This document shows positions 1-7,811 of a DNA stretch of 12,553 bases, in pieces. Source of the DNA: an uncultured Bacillaceae bacterium (lineage in GTDB: Bacteria; Bacillota; Bacilli; Caldalkalibacillales; Caldalkalibacillaceae). Location: the NCBI GenBank assembly GCA_937967685.1, contig CALBTX010000101.1:1-12553 (forward strand). Reading direction: 5' to 3'. A program made the translations under genes and the position numbers. The notes below the pieces were generated by a model. The model did no database searches. It was not told the DNA's origin and saw only the letters and a list, made by a program, of their open reading frames with translations. Positions within the stretch are counted from its first letter, which is position 1. The number at the start of each line of letters is the position of its first letter.

Positions 1-647
1 TAATAGCCCAAAGTGACATCTTTCACCGTCGAGCCGGTGGGGATTATTTGATTTTCCACTGACGTGCGCACGGCCGTGTAAGCTGAAAGAACGGACTGTT
101 TTGTGCCCTGGCTCAGCACCTCGAAAAACACCTGTTGATAACGTTTAATGGCTTGCGCCTCATTTTGGCTGAATCTTAACGGGGCGACAAAAACAGGGTA
201 ATCCTCGTAAACTTGCAAGTAAATGATTTCTTGATTCGTCACCCGGTCAAATCTGTATTCATCATGATAGAGGATATTGTCAGCCATAAATTCAGCTTCA
301 AAATGTTCGGGATCAAACGGTTCCGGCCGCTGATAAGCTTCGCTTAATTCCGAAACCAGTCTGTCTTTCTCAAAACGGACATGCTGACCGGACATGGCGG
401 CCAGATCAGCGAGATGTTCCTCATAGTTCGCATACTGGACGTGCAATTGAGCTAACTCGGGCTGGTCCACGCTGAGCTCTATTTCTATCGAAATATCCCT
501 TAACTGAAGCATTTCATCCAAATCACTTTCATAGATTTGGGTAAATTCCAATTGATTGGACTGTTTCTCCCACAACTGATAGCCTAAAAATGAATTCAAG
601 ATCAAGAAGATGACGATGAAAATGCTTTTTGTGCGCGACCAGTTCAT
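1..647 (-). CDS. walI: WalI (YycI), modulator of WalK, 3' end outside window
   Basis: Partial gene: 215 codons are visible from the ATG at 647 and the stop lies beyond the left edge. The family is usually about 280 residues, so roughly three quarters is present. The protein begins MNWSRTKSIFIVIF, a short basic cytoplasmic tip followed by one membrane helix (about residues 8-22). The rest is a hydrophilic extracytoplasmic domain, as expected for YycI. In B. subtilis WalI and WalH sit in the membrane with WalK and restrain its kinase activity; that role is family knowledge. The start ATG overlaps the walH stop as ATGA (644-647), so translation is probably coupled. The frame is open throughout with no sign of damage. 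Identity rests on the N-terminal pattern and on its position directly after walH. Confidence 0.9.
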   Translation of the reverse strand, partial: MNWSRTKSIFIVIFLILNSFLGYQLWEKQSNQLEFTQIYESDLDEMLQLRDISIEIELSVDQPELAQLHVQYANYEEHLADLAAMSGQHVRFEKDRLVSELSEAYQRPEPFDPEHFEAEFMADNILYHDEYRFDRVTNQEIIYLQVYEDYPVFVAPLRFSQNEAQAIKRYQQVFFEVLSQGTKQSVLSAYTAVRTSVENQIIPTGSTVKDVTLGY

Positions 648-2002
648 GCTTGACCGCCCCCAGTGTCCGGAATGTTTTGCAAAAATAAGCGCCGGCCATC
701 GATCAATTCGATGATCCAATGGGGCTCGTAAAGCATGTAATGGTCACTCATCTGGCCTTTATAACCGATGAAAAGGCGTTCAATGTCATCGAACGGGATC
801 TGTTCATTTTTCAAATATTGAACAAGCGCTGGACCCGAGGGTAACATCTTCTTGCTTCCGGCATTCATCTTTTGATCCTTTTCCACTAAAGGACGGTAAT
901 AGCCCACGACGCGCTCGCCTTGAACGTCCAAGCGCAGTACGTGTTGTTCCTGTTCGGCTGTCTCGGAATAGACCGGATAAGACACGCCGTCATCCGTTTG
1001 AAATTGGCGATACTCAATGTGCACATGTTGATCTAACACATTTTTTTCAATCCGGTCTAAGGCATAATTCGCATCCCAGCCCTTATGTTGATTAACAAAC
1101 TGGATGCTGTTGTGTACATAGTCGTTTTGGGATGCAGGAAGCTGACCATGGTGATGAACCTGGGGATGAAAAAAATGGATGGTCATTTGCCGCTGATGAT
1201 ATTGTAAGCCACGTGTCCCATCCGTGTAAAAGGTCCCTTTTTCCTGGTCTTCAATCGGACTGACCAATGTCGGATCAAGAAACAAATACGAAATCATGAC
1301 GTTGATGGGGATGCTCCGAACGAAATAGCGATATTCGGTCAAAGCGGTTTCTTCTTCTGGCAAATAGTGCACGGTATAGATGCTTTCCTCTTTTGGCTCA
1401 TCAAAAACGAAGGCCCGGTGCTCGGGCTGGGTGCTGCCCCGAATTAAGAAACGCTCAAATTGTTCCGCATCCAGGTCGGTTTGGGATCGAAACATCTGCT
1501 GCTCTTCCTCGGAAATGAACACGGCGCTGATCATTTGTCCATCCTCTGCGCGGTGCAGCCAAATGCGGTTTATGGGCGGTAGGCTGAGGAAACCGGTTTG
1601 TACTTCATACAGCTCTTCCAACACTTCCAGCGGCAATCCTGCCGCAAACTGGAATTCAATGCCTGGAGAGCGCCGCATTTGCTCCTGAATGGACAAATAA
1701 TCTCTGGCATCCACTTCCTCGAATTGCTCAAAAATCCATTCGCTCATCTCCGAAAAAAGATAGACGCGCGTGGTCATATCGTGGTTGGCCACAGTCGTTT
1801 TCTGTTCATCATAATGAAAAATGACTCTTTCGGGACGCACCAAATCAGTAAGCTCTTTTCGCTCGGCCAAACCTTCATGCGTCACAAATTGCGTCGGTAA
1901 AACATAATCGTATTCCGGCTGATACGTCCATAGCTTCCATGTCAAACCTGCGCTGGATAAAACCAATATGAGCAAGACGAATGTTTTGATCCGTTCAATC
2001 AT
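644..2002 (-). CDS. walH: WalH (YycH), membrane-anchored regulator of WalRK
   Basis: The 452-residue product matches the usual length of YycH (about 450). The frame can be opened at 2026, but the start at 2002 (MIERIKTFVLLILVLSS) is preferred: it has AAAGGGGG eight bases upstream and begins with a typical anchor. Residues about 7-22 form a single membrane helix, and the remainder is a large extracytoplasmic domain without cysteines or an obvious catalytic motif. Family knowledge: WalH with WalI binds the transmembrane part of WalK and tunes WalR phosphorylation, and so cell-wall hydrolase expression. The start overlaps the end of walK by 8 bp and the stop overlaps the walI start as ATGA, so all four wal genes are likely one translationally coupled transcript. 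The sequence diverges quickly in this family, so the context carries much of the assignment. Confidence 0.92.
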   Translation of the reverse strand: MIERIKTFVLLILVLSSAGLTWKLWTYQPEYDYVLPTQFVTHEGLAERKELTDLVRPERVIFHYDEQKTTVANHDMTTRVYLFSEMSEWIFEQFEEVDARDYLSIQEQMRRSPGIEFQFAAGLPLEVLEELYEVQTGFLSLPPINRIWLHRAEDGQMISAVFISEEEQQMFRSQTDLDAEQFERFLIRGSTQPEHRAFVFDEPKEESIYTVHYLPEEETALTEYRYFVRSIPINVMISYLFLDPTLVSPIEDQEKGTFYTDGTRGLQYHQRQMTIHFFHPQVHHHGQLPASQNDYVHNSIQFVNQHKGWDANYALDRIEKNVLDQHVHIEYRQFQTDDGVSYPVYSETAEQEQHVLRLDVQGERVVGYYRPLVEKDQKMNAGSKKMLPSGPALVQYLKNEQIPFDDIERLFIGYKGQMSDHYMLYEPHWIIELIDGRRLFLQNIPDTGGGQA

Positions 2003-3833
2003 CAGTCCGGCCCCCTTTGCAGGCATTCATCGGCAGTCGAATGCACACCTTGGTCCCTTGGCCGAGGTCACTCTCAATTTGGATGCTGCCCTGATGGGCC
2101 AAAATCATTTCCCTGGTAATGGACAAACCTAATCCCGTACCGCCCATTTCCCTCGATCTCGCTTTATCCACCCGGTAAAAACGCTTAAAAATATGTTTGA
2201 GTTCAGCTTTGGGAATACCCAGGCCCTCATCTTTGATCTCCACGACGATATCGTTCTTGTCTTGTCGGGCTGAAATAGAAATGATGCCTCGGGCATGTGA
2301 GTACTTCACCGCATTGGAAATAACATTGTCCAACACCTGGATGATTTGATCCCGGTCCAGCTCAATCAGAGGTAAATCTTCGGCCAGATGCAGCTGCAAA
2401 GACAGTGCTTTATCTTTTAAGGCGACGGCAAATCTTTCGGCAACACTTTCAACAAGCTGTTTCATATCCGTCGGCCGGCGGCGAACGGGCAGTTGTTTCA
2501 TGTCCAGCTTGGACAATTGGAGCAGATCGTGCACGAGTCGAATCATGCGCTCCGTTTCATTTTGTATCACTCGCAAAAATTTTCTGGCCAGAGCCTCATC
2601 CTCCAGCGCACCGTCAGCTAAAGCATCCAAATAACTTCTCATGGTCGTCAAAGGTGTGCGCAACTCATGGGAGACATTGGCCACAAAATCTTTTCTTTCC
2701 CGTTCCAATTGTTCCCGCTGAGTCACATCTTGCAATACGGCAATCGTACCGTGAACGTCCTCCCCGCTATGAATGGGCGAAATACTCACCTGCAGCACCG
2801 AAGGCTCGCCGTCCACTTCCCATTCCATCAGGAAGCGGTCCGCTTCGGCTGGAAGTGAATGGAGCTCCATGTCTTCCGGGAACGTCAGCACATCGGCAAG
2901 CTTTCGGCCCAATACATCTGTCTCAGCTTGTCCGAGCATGACCTCCGCCTTTTGATTGATGAGGATGATCCGACCGTCTTGATCCGTGGCCATCACCCCG
3001 TCGCTCATGTGAAACAAAATTGAAGCGAGCTTATTTCGTTCCTCTTCAATGTCAGATAACGCTTGATTCAATTTTTGGGACAGCTCGTTAATACCTAAGG
3101 CCAGGCGGCCGATTTCATCTTTTCCGTATACTTGCACCCGCCGGGAGAAATCACCTTCAGCCATCGCGGTCGTCTGCTCGGTCATCTCTTTAATCGGCGA
3201 TGTAATCGTCCGGGCCAAAGCAATGCCAATCAACCCTGTCAAACCGAGGGCAATAAAAGTCCCCGTGGCTAAAATTAAGTTGATCTCCCTCATCGTCTCG
3301 TACAGTTCTTCCATCGAAGCGGCCAGATAGATCGCTCCGACCACTTCGCCATCCACCTCCAGAGGCAGAGCTAAAATTTTCATGCGATGCCCGTTCTGCG
3401 GATGAATGCGAATGGCATCGTCCCGCGTTCCGGCCAAGGCTCTTTTCACTTCAATTTGCGTGTTGCGCTGACCGATGATCGCCTGATTATCGCTTCCGGT
3501 ACTGATCACGATCCCGTTGGCATCCAATATTTGCACTTCGGCATGAGGCACCGAGGCAAACATTTCATTGATCAACAGCGGCAGATCTTCATCCGGCAAA
3601 GACATACCTTGCTCTTGGTCGTCTGCTTCAAGGGATTCTTCCCAATTGTTTTGAATGCTGTAGGCGAGTAAACTGGCCTGCTGATCTAACATCGCCGTAA
3701 AGTCATTGACGTAATGCGTTTCCAGCTCCTTGTTGAAATAAGCCCCGATCACTTGCATGGCAATCAAGATCAAGAGCATATAAGTGACGATGAAACGCCA
3801 ATGAATCCGTTCAAACAGTTTAAGTTTTTTCAT
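1995..3833 (-). CDS. walK: WalK (YycG), essential sensor histidine kinase
   Basis: The 612-residue membrane kinase partners WalR in cell-wall homeostasis. Domain order: membrane helix at about 13-32, extracytoplasmic Cache/PAS-like sensor 33-183, second helix about 184-207, HAMP 208-260, cytoplasmic PAS about 265-372, HisKA with SHELRTP at 388-394 (phosphorylated His389), and an HATPase domain. In the last, the N box includes Asn507, the G1 box is DEGLGI (535-540) and the G2 box is GTGLGLSI. All catalytic motifs are intact and the length is normal for the family (about 610). The start ATG overlaps the walR stop as ATGA (3830-3833). In the PAS domain two positions that bind zinc in the Staphylococcus aureus protein appear to be Gln (368 and 372); see findings. 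Identification is firm from domain layout and neighbours. Confidence 0.97.
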   Translation of the reverse strand: MKKLKLFERIHWRFIVTYMLLILIAMQVIGAYFNKELETHYVNDFTAMLDQQASLLAYSIQNNWEESLEADDQEQGMSLPDEDLPLLINEMFASVPHAEVQILDANGIVISTGSDNQAIIGQRNTQIEVKRALAGTRDDAIRIHPQNGHRMKILALPLEVDGEVVGAIYLAASMEELYETMREINLILATGTFIALGLTGLIGIALARTITSPIKEMTEQTTAMAEGDFSRRVQVYGKDEIGRLALGINELSQKLNQALSDIEEERNKLASILFHMSDGVMATDQDGRIILINQKAEVMLGQAETDVLGRKLADVLTFPEDMELHSLPAEADRFLMEWEVDGEPSVLQVSISPIHSGEDVHGTIAVLQDVTQREQLERERKDFVANVSHELRTPLTTMRSYLDALADGALEDEALARKFLRVIQNETERMIRLVHDLLQLSKLDMKQLPVRRRPTDMKQLVESVAERFAVALKDKALSLQLHLAEDLPLIELDRDQIIQVLDNVISNAVKYSHARGIISISARQDKNDIVVEIKDEGLGIPKAELKHIFKRFYRVDKARSREMGGTGLGLSITREMILAHQGSIQIESDLGQGTKVCIRLPMNACKGGRTDD

Positions 3834-4540
3834 GACGAATTCCCTTTGGCATCAACATCTTGCAATTGGTAACCAACGCCGCGTTTGGTGATGATATAAG
3901 TTGGCTGACTCGGATCTGATTCCACTTTTTCACGCAGTCGGCGCACGTTGACATCCACCGTGCGCACATCACCGTAATAATCGTATCCCCACACTTCTTG
4001 CAATAAGTGCTCTCTGGTCATCACCCTCCCCTTATGTTTGACAAGATAATGGAGCAATTCAAACTCCCTGTGGGTCAACTCCAGCACTTCATCCCCTTTG
4101 TAGACGGTATACGCATTCAGATCGATCGTCAGCTCCCCGACAGATAAGCTGTGTTCGGCGTTGACTGACCCTTGACTTTCCCGGCGGCGCAAATTGGCTT
4201 TGATCCGGGCCAGCAGCTCCCTTGTGCCAAACGGTTTGGTCACATAATCGTCTGCCCCCAGTTCCAGACCGAGCACCTTGTCAACTTCTTCATCTTTGGC
4301 CGATAACATGATGATGGGAACGTCTTGCTTTTTGCGCACTTCCCGGCACACTTCCAAACCGTCTTTTTTCGGCAGCATAATATCGAGCAAGATTAAGTCC
4401 AAATGTATCTGTTCCGCTTTGCGCAGCGCTTCTTCACCATCGAAAGCACAAACGACTTTATACCCTTCTTTTTCTAAATTAAATTGCAATATTTCGGCAA
4501 TCGGTTTTTCATCATCGACCACTAAAATGGTATAACTCAT
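3830..4540 (-). CDS. walR: WalR (YycF), essential OmpR-type response regulator
   Basis: The 236-residue DNA-binding response regulator controls autolysins and other cell-wall genes after phosphorylation by WalK. The receiver domain (1-120) has the acidic pair Asp9/Asp10, phosphoacceptor Asp53 (LLDIMLP), switch residue Ser80 and Lys102. The C-terminal winged helix (about 130-232) contains LTHREFELLHYL and VDVNVRRLREK, typical of the OmpR/PhoB family. Thr101, next to Lys102, matches the position that PrkC phosphorylates in B. subtilis WalR. The frame can be opened at 4567, but MSYTILVVDDE at 4540 is preferred because AGGGGG lies seven bases upstream and the extra residues are not family-like. 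It is the first gene of walRKHI. Its promoter should lie within 4541-4650, where I see only a weak TAAAAT -10 candidate (4580-4585) without a good -35. Confidence 0.97.
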   Translation of the reverse strand: MSYTILVVDDEKPIAEILQFNLEKEGYKVVCAFDGEEALRKAEQIHLDLILLDIMLPKKDGLEVCREVRKKQDVPIIMLSAKDEEVDKVLGLELGADDYVTKPFGTRELLARIKANLRRRESQGSVNAEHSLSVGELTIDLNAYTVYKGDEVLELTHREFELLHYLVKHKGRVMTREHLLQEVWGYDYYGDVRTVDVNVRRLREKVESDPSQPTYIITKRGVGYQLQDVDAKGNSS

Positions 4541-4647
4541 GAGACAACCCCCTAACCCCGCAACCAACTCTATACTGCAATTTTAACGCATATCTTCCCA
4601 AAAGTCCTCCCCGCTAAAGTAAAAGAAGGCATCATTTCAGCCCCGCT

Positions 4648-4806
4648 TTATTGACGCCCTGTGTCATATTGAAGGAGCTCAGACACCGTCTTGAATGTAT
4701 ATCCTCTGGCTTTTAAGCTGCTGACAATGCCTTCGATCGATTTTAAAGATTCTTCCCGGCTTTCATACATCACATGTAAAAGAATGATAGACCCCGGTTG
4801 ACAATC
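4648..4806 (-). pseudogene. Relic of a NodB-type polysaccharide deacetylase (C-terminal end only)
   Basis: An open stretch of about 50 codons ends at a TAA (4648-4650) and encodes PGSIILLHVMYESREESL, then a helix-rich stretch closing with RGYTFKTVSELLQYD. The pattern PGSIILLH, followed by about 30 residues and RGY-F-TVSELL, is characteristic of the last part of carbohydrate esterase family 4 (NodB) deacetylases, where the LLH histidine contributes to the active site. The domain is normally near 200 residues, and all upstream motifs (TFDDG, HxxxH) are missing. The frame hits a TGA at 4819-4821, just where the purA terminator lies. There is no start codon or ribosome binding site that would make a functional gene. 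It is best explained as the tail of a gene whose front was deleted. The family call is from pattern recognition only. Confidence 0.65.
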
Positions 4807-4821
4807 CCTCCGAAAAACTCA

Positions 4822-4852
4822 TAAAAACAGAGTCTACCAAGGTAGACTCCGT
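4822..4852 (-). terminator. Rho-independent terminator after purA
   Basis: On the minus strand a perfect 9-bp inverted repeat GAGTCTACC/GGTAGACTC (4841-4849 and 4830-4838) is separated by two bases. The stem extends outward by three more pairs, one of them G-U, and is followed by TGTTTTTATGAGTTTTT. The plus strand lacks a T-tract after the stem, so it acts in the direction of purA. It sits about 110 bp past the purA stop and insulates purA from walR. Confidence 0.88.
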
Positions 4853-4961
4853 CTGAAGAAATTCAGTAGGCCTGCATCAATGCTAGACCTTCGCTCGATT
4901 TAGCATAAACACGCTTTCTACGGCTCATTCGATGGGGAAATATTGATCTGCCTGCGATCCA

Positions 4962-6248
4962 TCAAGCATAAACCCCTCGAACAAGGTTTGTTTGATCCCG
5001 GTCCGGACCGACCGAAAAGATCGTCAGCGGAATCCCGGTCAGCTGGCTAACGCGCTCGACATAATGGCGGGCATTTTCCGGCAAGTCATCCAATGAACGC
5101 ACTTGGGAGATATCTTCCGTCCAGCCGGGCAATTCTTCATAAATCGGTTGGCATTCAGCTAATTGACTTAAGTTGGCTGGAAACTCCTCCAAGACTTTAC
5201 CTTGATATTCATAAGCGGTGCAAATTTTCAATGTTTCAATGCCGGTGAGCACGTCTATGGAATTTAAAGATAAGTCAGTAATGCCGCTAACCCGGCGGGC
5301 ATGGCGGACAACGACACTGTCAAACCAGCCCACGCGGCGCGGCCGGCCCGTCGTTGTGCCGTATTCATGGCCGACCTCCCTGATTTGCTGACCAGTTTGA
5401 TCATGCAATTCGGTGGGAAAAGGACCGTCTCCGACACGGGTTGTATACGCCTTGGCCACACCGACGACATGGTTGATTTTCGTCGGGCCGACACCCGCTC
5501 CGATACATACGCCTCCGGCAATCGGATTGGAAGAAGTGACAAAAGGATAGGTGCCTTGGTCGATGTCCAGCATGACCCCTTGAGCGCCTTCGAAAAGGAC
5601 TCTTTTTCCGCCGTCCAAGGCATCATTCAAAACGACGGACGTATCCTGCACGTAAGGACGAATGTCTTCGGCCAGCGCCATATACTCCTGATAAATGTCC
5701 TCCGCCCTAAAGCCTTCCACTTCATACACTTTTTCCAGGATTCTGTTTTTTTCCGCCAAATTGCTTTCCAGCTTTTGCTTAAACTGTGCCGGATCCAACA
5801 AATCGGCGATACGTATCCCGATTCGAGCCGCTTTATCCATATAAGCCGGCCCGATTCCCTTGCGGGTCGTCCCGATTTTATTGGCCCCTTTGCTTTCTTC
5901 TTCCAAGGCATCCAGTTTTAAATGATAGGGTAAGATGACATGGGCGCGGTTGGAAATACATAGTTTCTCAGTAGAAATCCCATGCCCGTGGAGATAGTGC
6001 AGCTCTTCCACCAAAGCTCGCGGATCAATGACCATGCCGTTGCCGATGACACACACTTTATCTTCATAAAAAATACCGGACGGTATCAAATGCAGCTTAT
6101 ATTTTTTTCCGTCAAATACAATCGTATGGCCCGCATTGTTTCCTCCCTGATAACGGGCAATCACTTCCGCTTTCTCCGACAAATAATCGGTAATTTTTCC
6201 TTTTCCTTCATCGCCCCATTGCGTCCCGACCACCACGACACTAGGCAA
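4962..6248 (-). CDS. purA: Adenylosuccinate synthetase
   Basis: The 428-residue cytoplasmic enzyme joins IMP and aspartate at the expense of GTP to give adenylosuccinate, the first committed step from IMP to AMP. The N-terminal GTQWGDEGKGK loop carries catalytic Asp13, and NNAGH gives His41. The middle has the IMP-site segment IGTTRKGIGPAY, and near the C-terminus the guanine-binding segment is the Bacillus-type LNSIDVLTG. Length agrees with B. subtilis PurA (430). The longest frame begins at a GTG at 6257, but that GTG is part of the Shine-Dalgarno GGGAGGTG itself. The TTG at 6248 lies eight bases past GGAGG and gives MPSVVVVGTQWGDEGKGK, the standard family N-terminus. Upstream lie PurBox-like operators and a candidate promoter; a terminator follows. 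It is probably expressed partly on its own and partly by read-through from dnaC. Confidence 0.97.
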   Translation of the reverse strand: MPSVVVVGTQWGDEGKGKITDYLSEKAEVIARYQGGNNAGHTIVFDGKKYKLHLIPSGIFYEDKVCVIGNGMVIDPRALVEELHYLHGHGISTEKLCISNRAHVILPYHLKLDALEEESKGANKIGTTRKGIGPAYMDKAARIGIRIADLLDPAQFKQKLESNLAEKNRILEKVYEVEGFRAEDIYQEYMALAEDIRPYVQDTSVVLNDALDGGKRVLFEGAQGVMLDIDQGTYPFVTSSNPIAGGVCIGAGVGPTKINHVVGVAKAYTTRVGDGPFPTELHDQTGQQIREVGHEYGTTTGRPRRVGWFDSVVVRHARRVSGITDLSLNSIDVLTGIETLKICTAYEYQGKVLEEFPANLSQLAECQPIYEELPGWTEDISQVRSLDDLPENARHYVERVSQLTGIPLTIFSVGPDRDQTNLVRGVYA

Positions 6249-6361
6249 GGGAAACACCTCCCGCTAAAATAAGCACACTGAATTCAATCCGTCTTAAATC
6301 AGATCAGATCACTTTATCCAATGCAGTAAACAGATGAATCATTCAAAACAAACACGATATC

Positions 6362-6390
6362 AGTGTAGCATTCCATCCCTTTCCCCGCAA
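6362..6390 (-). promoter_or_regulatory. Candidate sigma-A promoter of purA
   Basis: On the minus strand TTGCGG (6385-6390) is followed by a 17-bp spacer and an extended -10, TGCTACACT, whose hexamer is 6362-6367. The -35 matches consensus at three of six positions, but the TG extension and exact spacing compensate. Transcription would begin near 6355, giving a leader of about 105 nt before the TTG start of purA. The site lies immediately downstream of the paired PurBoxes, which supports it. Confidence 0.5.
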
Positions 6391-6392
6391 CA

Positions 6393-6437
6393 AAAAACGA
6401 ACATTTTATGCAGGTGGTGAACATTCCGTTCGTTATT
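6393..6437 (-). promoter_or_regulatory. Paired PurBox-like operator for PurR upstream of purA
   Basis: Two inverted copies of a CGAAC-centred motif are present: AAAAACGAACATT on the plus strand (6393-6405) and AATAACGAACGGA on the minus strand (6425-6437). The Bacillus PurR recognition motif is AWWWCCGAACWWT, used as two inverted boxes about 16-17 bp apart, and it controls purA in B. subtilis. Here the first box differs at one position and the second at four, but both keep the central CGAAC. The spacer is 19 bp. PurR repression relieved by PRPP is therefore likely; this is inferred from motif and position. Confidence 0.68.
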
Positions 6438-6455
6438 TGGACAATATATGTGCCC

Positions 6456-7811
6456 CTATGCGCCCATATTTGCTTCGGGCTCTTCCTGGCGGCTCAAATT
6501 GACGAATTTATTGTATTCTTTCAGAAAAGCGAGTTCCACCTTGCCCACAGGGCCGTTACGCTGTTTAGCAATTAAAATTTCAATGACGTTCTGATTTTCG
6601 CTTTCTTGGTCATAATAATCATCCCTGTACAAAAAAGCGACGAGATCGGCATCCTGTTCTATGGAACCGGACTCCCTCAAATCAGAGAGCATCGGGCGTT
6701 TATCTTGTCTTTGTTCCACCGCCCGGCTCAGTTGAGATAAAGAAAGCACCGTACATTCCAACTCACGGGCCATCCCTTTCAAATCACGGGAAATGGCCGA
6801 AATTTCCTGTTGACGGCTTTCGCGACGCACGCCCTGGATCAGCTGCAAATAGTCGATAATGATCAAACCTAAACTTTGTTCCGTTTTCAAACGGCGGCAC
6901 TTGGCCCGTATTTCACCCACGGAAATGCCCGGGGTGTCATCAATGTAAATATTTGCTTTGGACAAAGTGGCCATGGCCATCGTCAGTTTTTCCCAATCTT
7001 CTTCTTGAAAAGCGCCCGTCCTCATCCGATTGGCGTCGATATTTCCTTCGGCACATAACATCCGTTGTACCAACTGTTGGGCGGACATTTCCAGGGAAAA
7101 AATAGCAACGGTTTCATTTGCTCTGGCAGCCACGTTTTGCGCCACATTTAAAGCAAAGGCCGTCTTCCCCACCGACGGACGGGCGGCGACGATGACAAGA
7201 TCCGACTTCTGAAATCCGGAAGTCATCCGGTCCAAATCGCGATAGCCGGAAGGAATGCCCGTCACATCACTGGAACTGTTATGCAGCATTTCTATCCGTT
7301 CATACGTCTCCAAAAGCACATCTTTGATCGGTGTTAACCCATCCAGCATGCGGCGTTCCCGCACATCCAAAATTTGCTTTTCCGCCCGGTCAAGAATGTC
7401 GCTCACTTCATCTTGTCCCGTATAACCGCTCGTCGCAATTTGTGTGGCCACCTTGATCAAGCGACGCAAGATCGCCTTTTCTTCAATGATGCGCGCATAA
7501 TATTCGACGTTGGCTGCCGTGGGCACGCTGCCGGCCAGATCGCTTAAATAGCTGACCCCGCCGACTTCTTCCAACCATTTCAAATCGTTCAAACGGGAGG
7601 TGACGGTGACCAAATCAACCGGTTGATTTTCCTCGTTCAGCTCCAAAGCAACTTGAAAAATTCTTTGGTGACTCGTCCGATAAAAATCTTCCGCCTTCAG
7701 GATTTCCGAGGCGCGGATCAAAGCTTCTTTTTCCAGAAAAATGGCCCCCAAGACGGCCTGTTCGGCTTCCAAATTATGTGGTGGCGTCCGGTCCAGAAAC
7801 AATTCACTCAT
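6456..7811 (-). CDS. dnaC: Replicative DNA helicase (DnaB family)
   Basis: The 451-residue hexameric helicase unwinds DNA ahead of the replication fork; it is named DnaC in Bacillus and DnaB in E. coli. The N-terminal domain (about 1-105, beginning PPHNLEAEQAVLGAIF) mediates primase and loader contacts. A linker helix follows to about 175, then the RecA-like motor. Walker A is ARPSVGKT (210-217, Lys216), Walker B is LIIIDYLQ (Asp320), the SLSQLSR motif is at 357-363, and the DNA-binding loop GSIEQDAD is at 382-389. All are intact and the length is normal. There is no intein. Val214 replaces the more common Met in Walker A, a conservative change. Its Shine-Dalgarno (AGAAAGAGTGAG) is weak, and a tiny upstream ORF overlaps the start. 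The stop lies 207 bp before purA with no evident terminator between. Confidence 0.97.
   Translation of the reverse strand: MSELFLDRTPPHNLEAEQAVLGAIFLEKEALIRASEILKAEDFYRTSHQRIFQVALELNEENQPVDLVTVTSRLNDLKWLEEVGGVSYLSDLAGSVPTAANVEYYARIIEEKAILRRLIKVATQIATSGYTGQDEVSDILDRAEKQILDVRERRMLDGLTPIKDVLLETYERIEMLHNSSSDVTGIPSGYRDLDRMTSGFQKSDLVIVAARPSVGKTAFALNVAQNVAARANETVAIFSLEMSAQQLVQRMLCAEGNIDANRMRTGAFQEEDWEKLTMAMATLSKANIYIDDTPGISVGEIRAKCRRLKTEQSLGLIIIDYLQLIQGVRRESRQQEISAISRDLKGMARELECTVLSLSQLSRAVEQRQDKRPMLSDLRESGSIEQDADLVAFLYRDDYYDQESENQNVIEILIAKQRNGPVGKVELAFLKEYNKFVNLSRQEEPEANMGA

Larger units (their letters stand above)
4541..4961. other. Intergenic stretch between purA and walR
   Basis: These 421 bases hold no intact gene. 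Reading on the minus strand from purA, there is a 109-bp stretch of unassigned sequence (4853-4961), the purA terminator (about 4822-4852), and a polysaccharide deacetylase relic (4648-4806). The last 107 bp before walR should contain its promoter and ends in a strong Shine-Dalgarno. In the unassigned part the frame continues open after the purA TGA for 32 codons to another TGA at 4863-4865; I do not recognise the encoded peptide. There is a 6-bp inverted repeat ATGCTA/TAGCAT at 4880-4885 and 4901-4906. In B. subtilis several genes lie between purA and walR, so this gap may mark gene loss. Confidence 0.6.

Noticed and set aside
2405..2941. A 178-codon plus-strand frame opposite walK.
   Set aside because: It is antisense to the kinase core and PAS domain, has a low-complexity Pro/Arg-rich product, and has no start signal.
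4580..4607. A TAAAAT -10 with GGACTT as -35 for walR.
   Set aside because: The -35 is poor and the spacing is 16 bp. A walR promoter must exist in this area, but this one is too weak to annotate as its own feature.
4822..4852. The inverted repeat near 4840 as the end of an insertion sequence that truncated the deacetylase.
   Set aside because: Its position after purA and the T-rich tail on the minus strand fit a terminator. No matching second end or target duplication was found nearby.
4866..4961. In-frame extension of purA past its TGA for 32 codons, including a basic segment MSRRKRVYAK.
   Set aside because: PurA already ends at the normal family length. There is no ribosome binding site for a separate gene, and I could not match the peptide to a transposase or any other family.
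5301..5921. A 206-codon plus-strand frame opposite purA.
   Set aside because: It lies wholly inside purA, which is conserved along its full length. The frame is a shadow of purA codon usage.
6298..6311. Short ATCAG tandem repeat and a nearby TGAATGATTCA palindrome in the purA leader.
   Set aside because: They are too short to separate from chance and do not form a convincing riboswitch or terminator.
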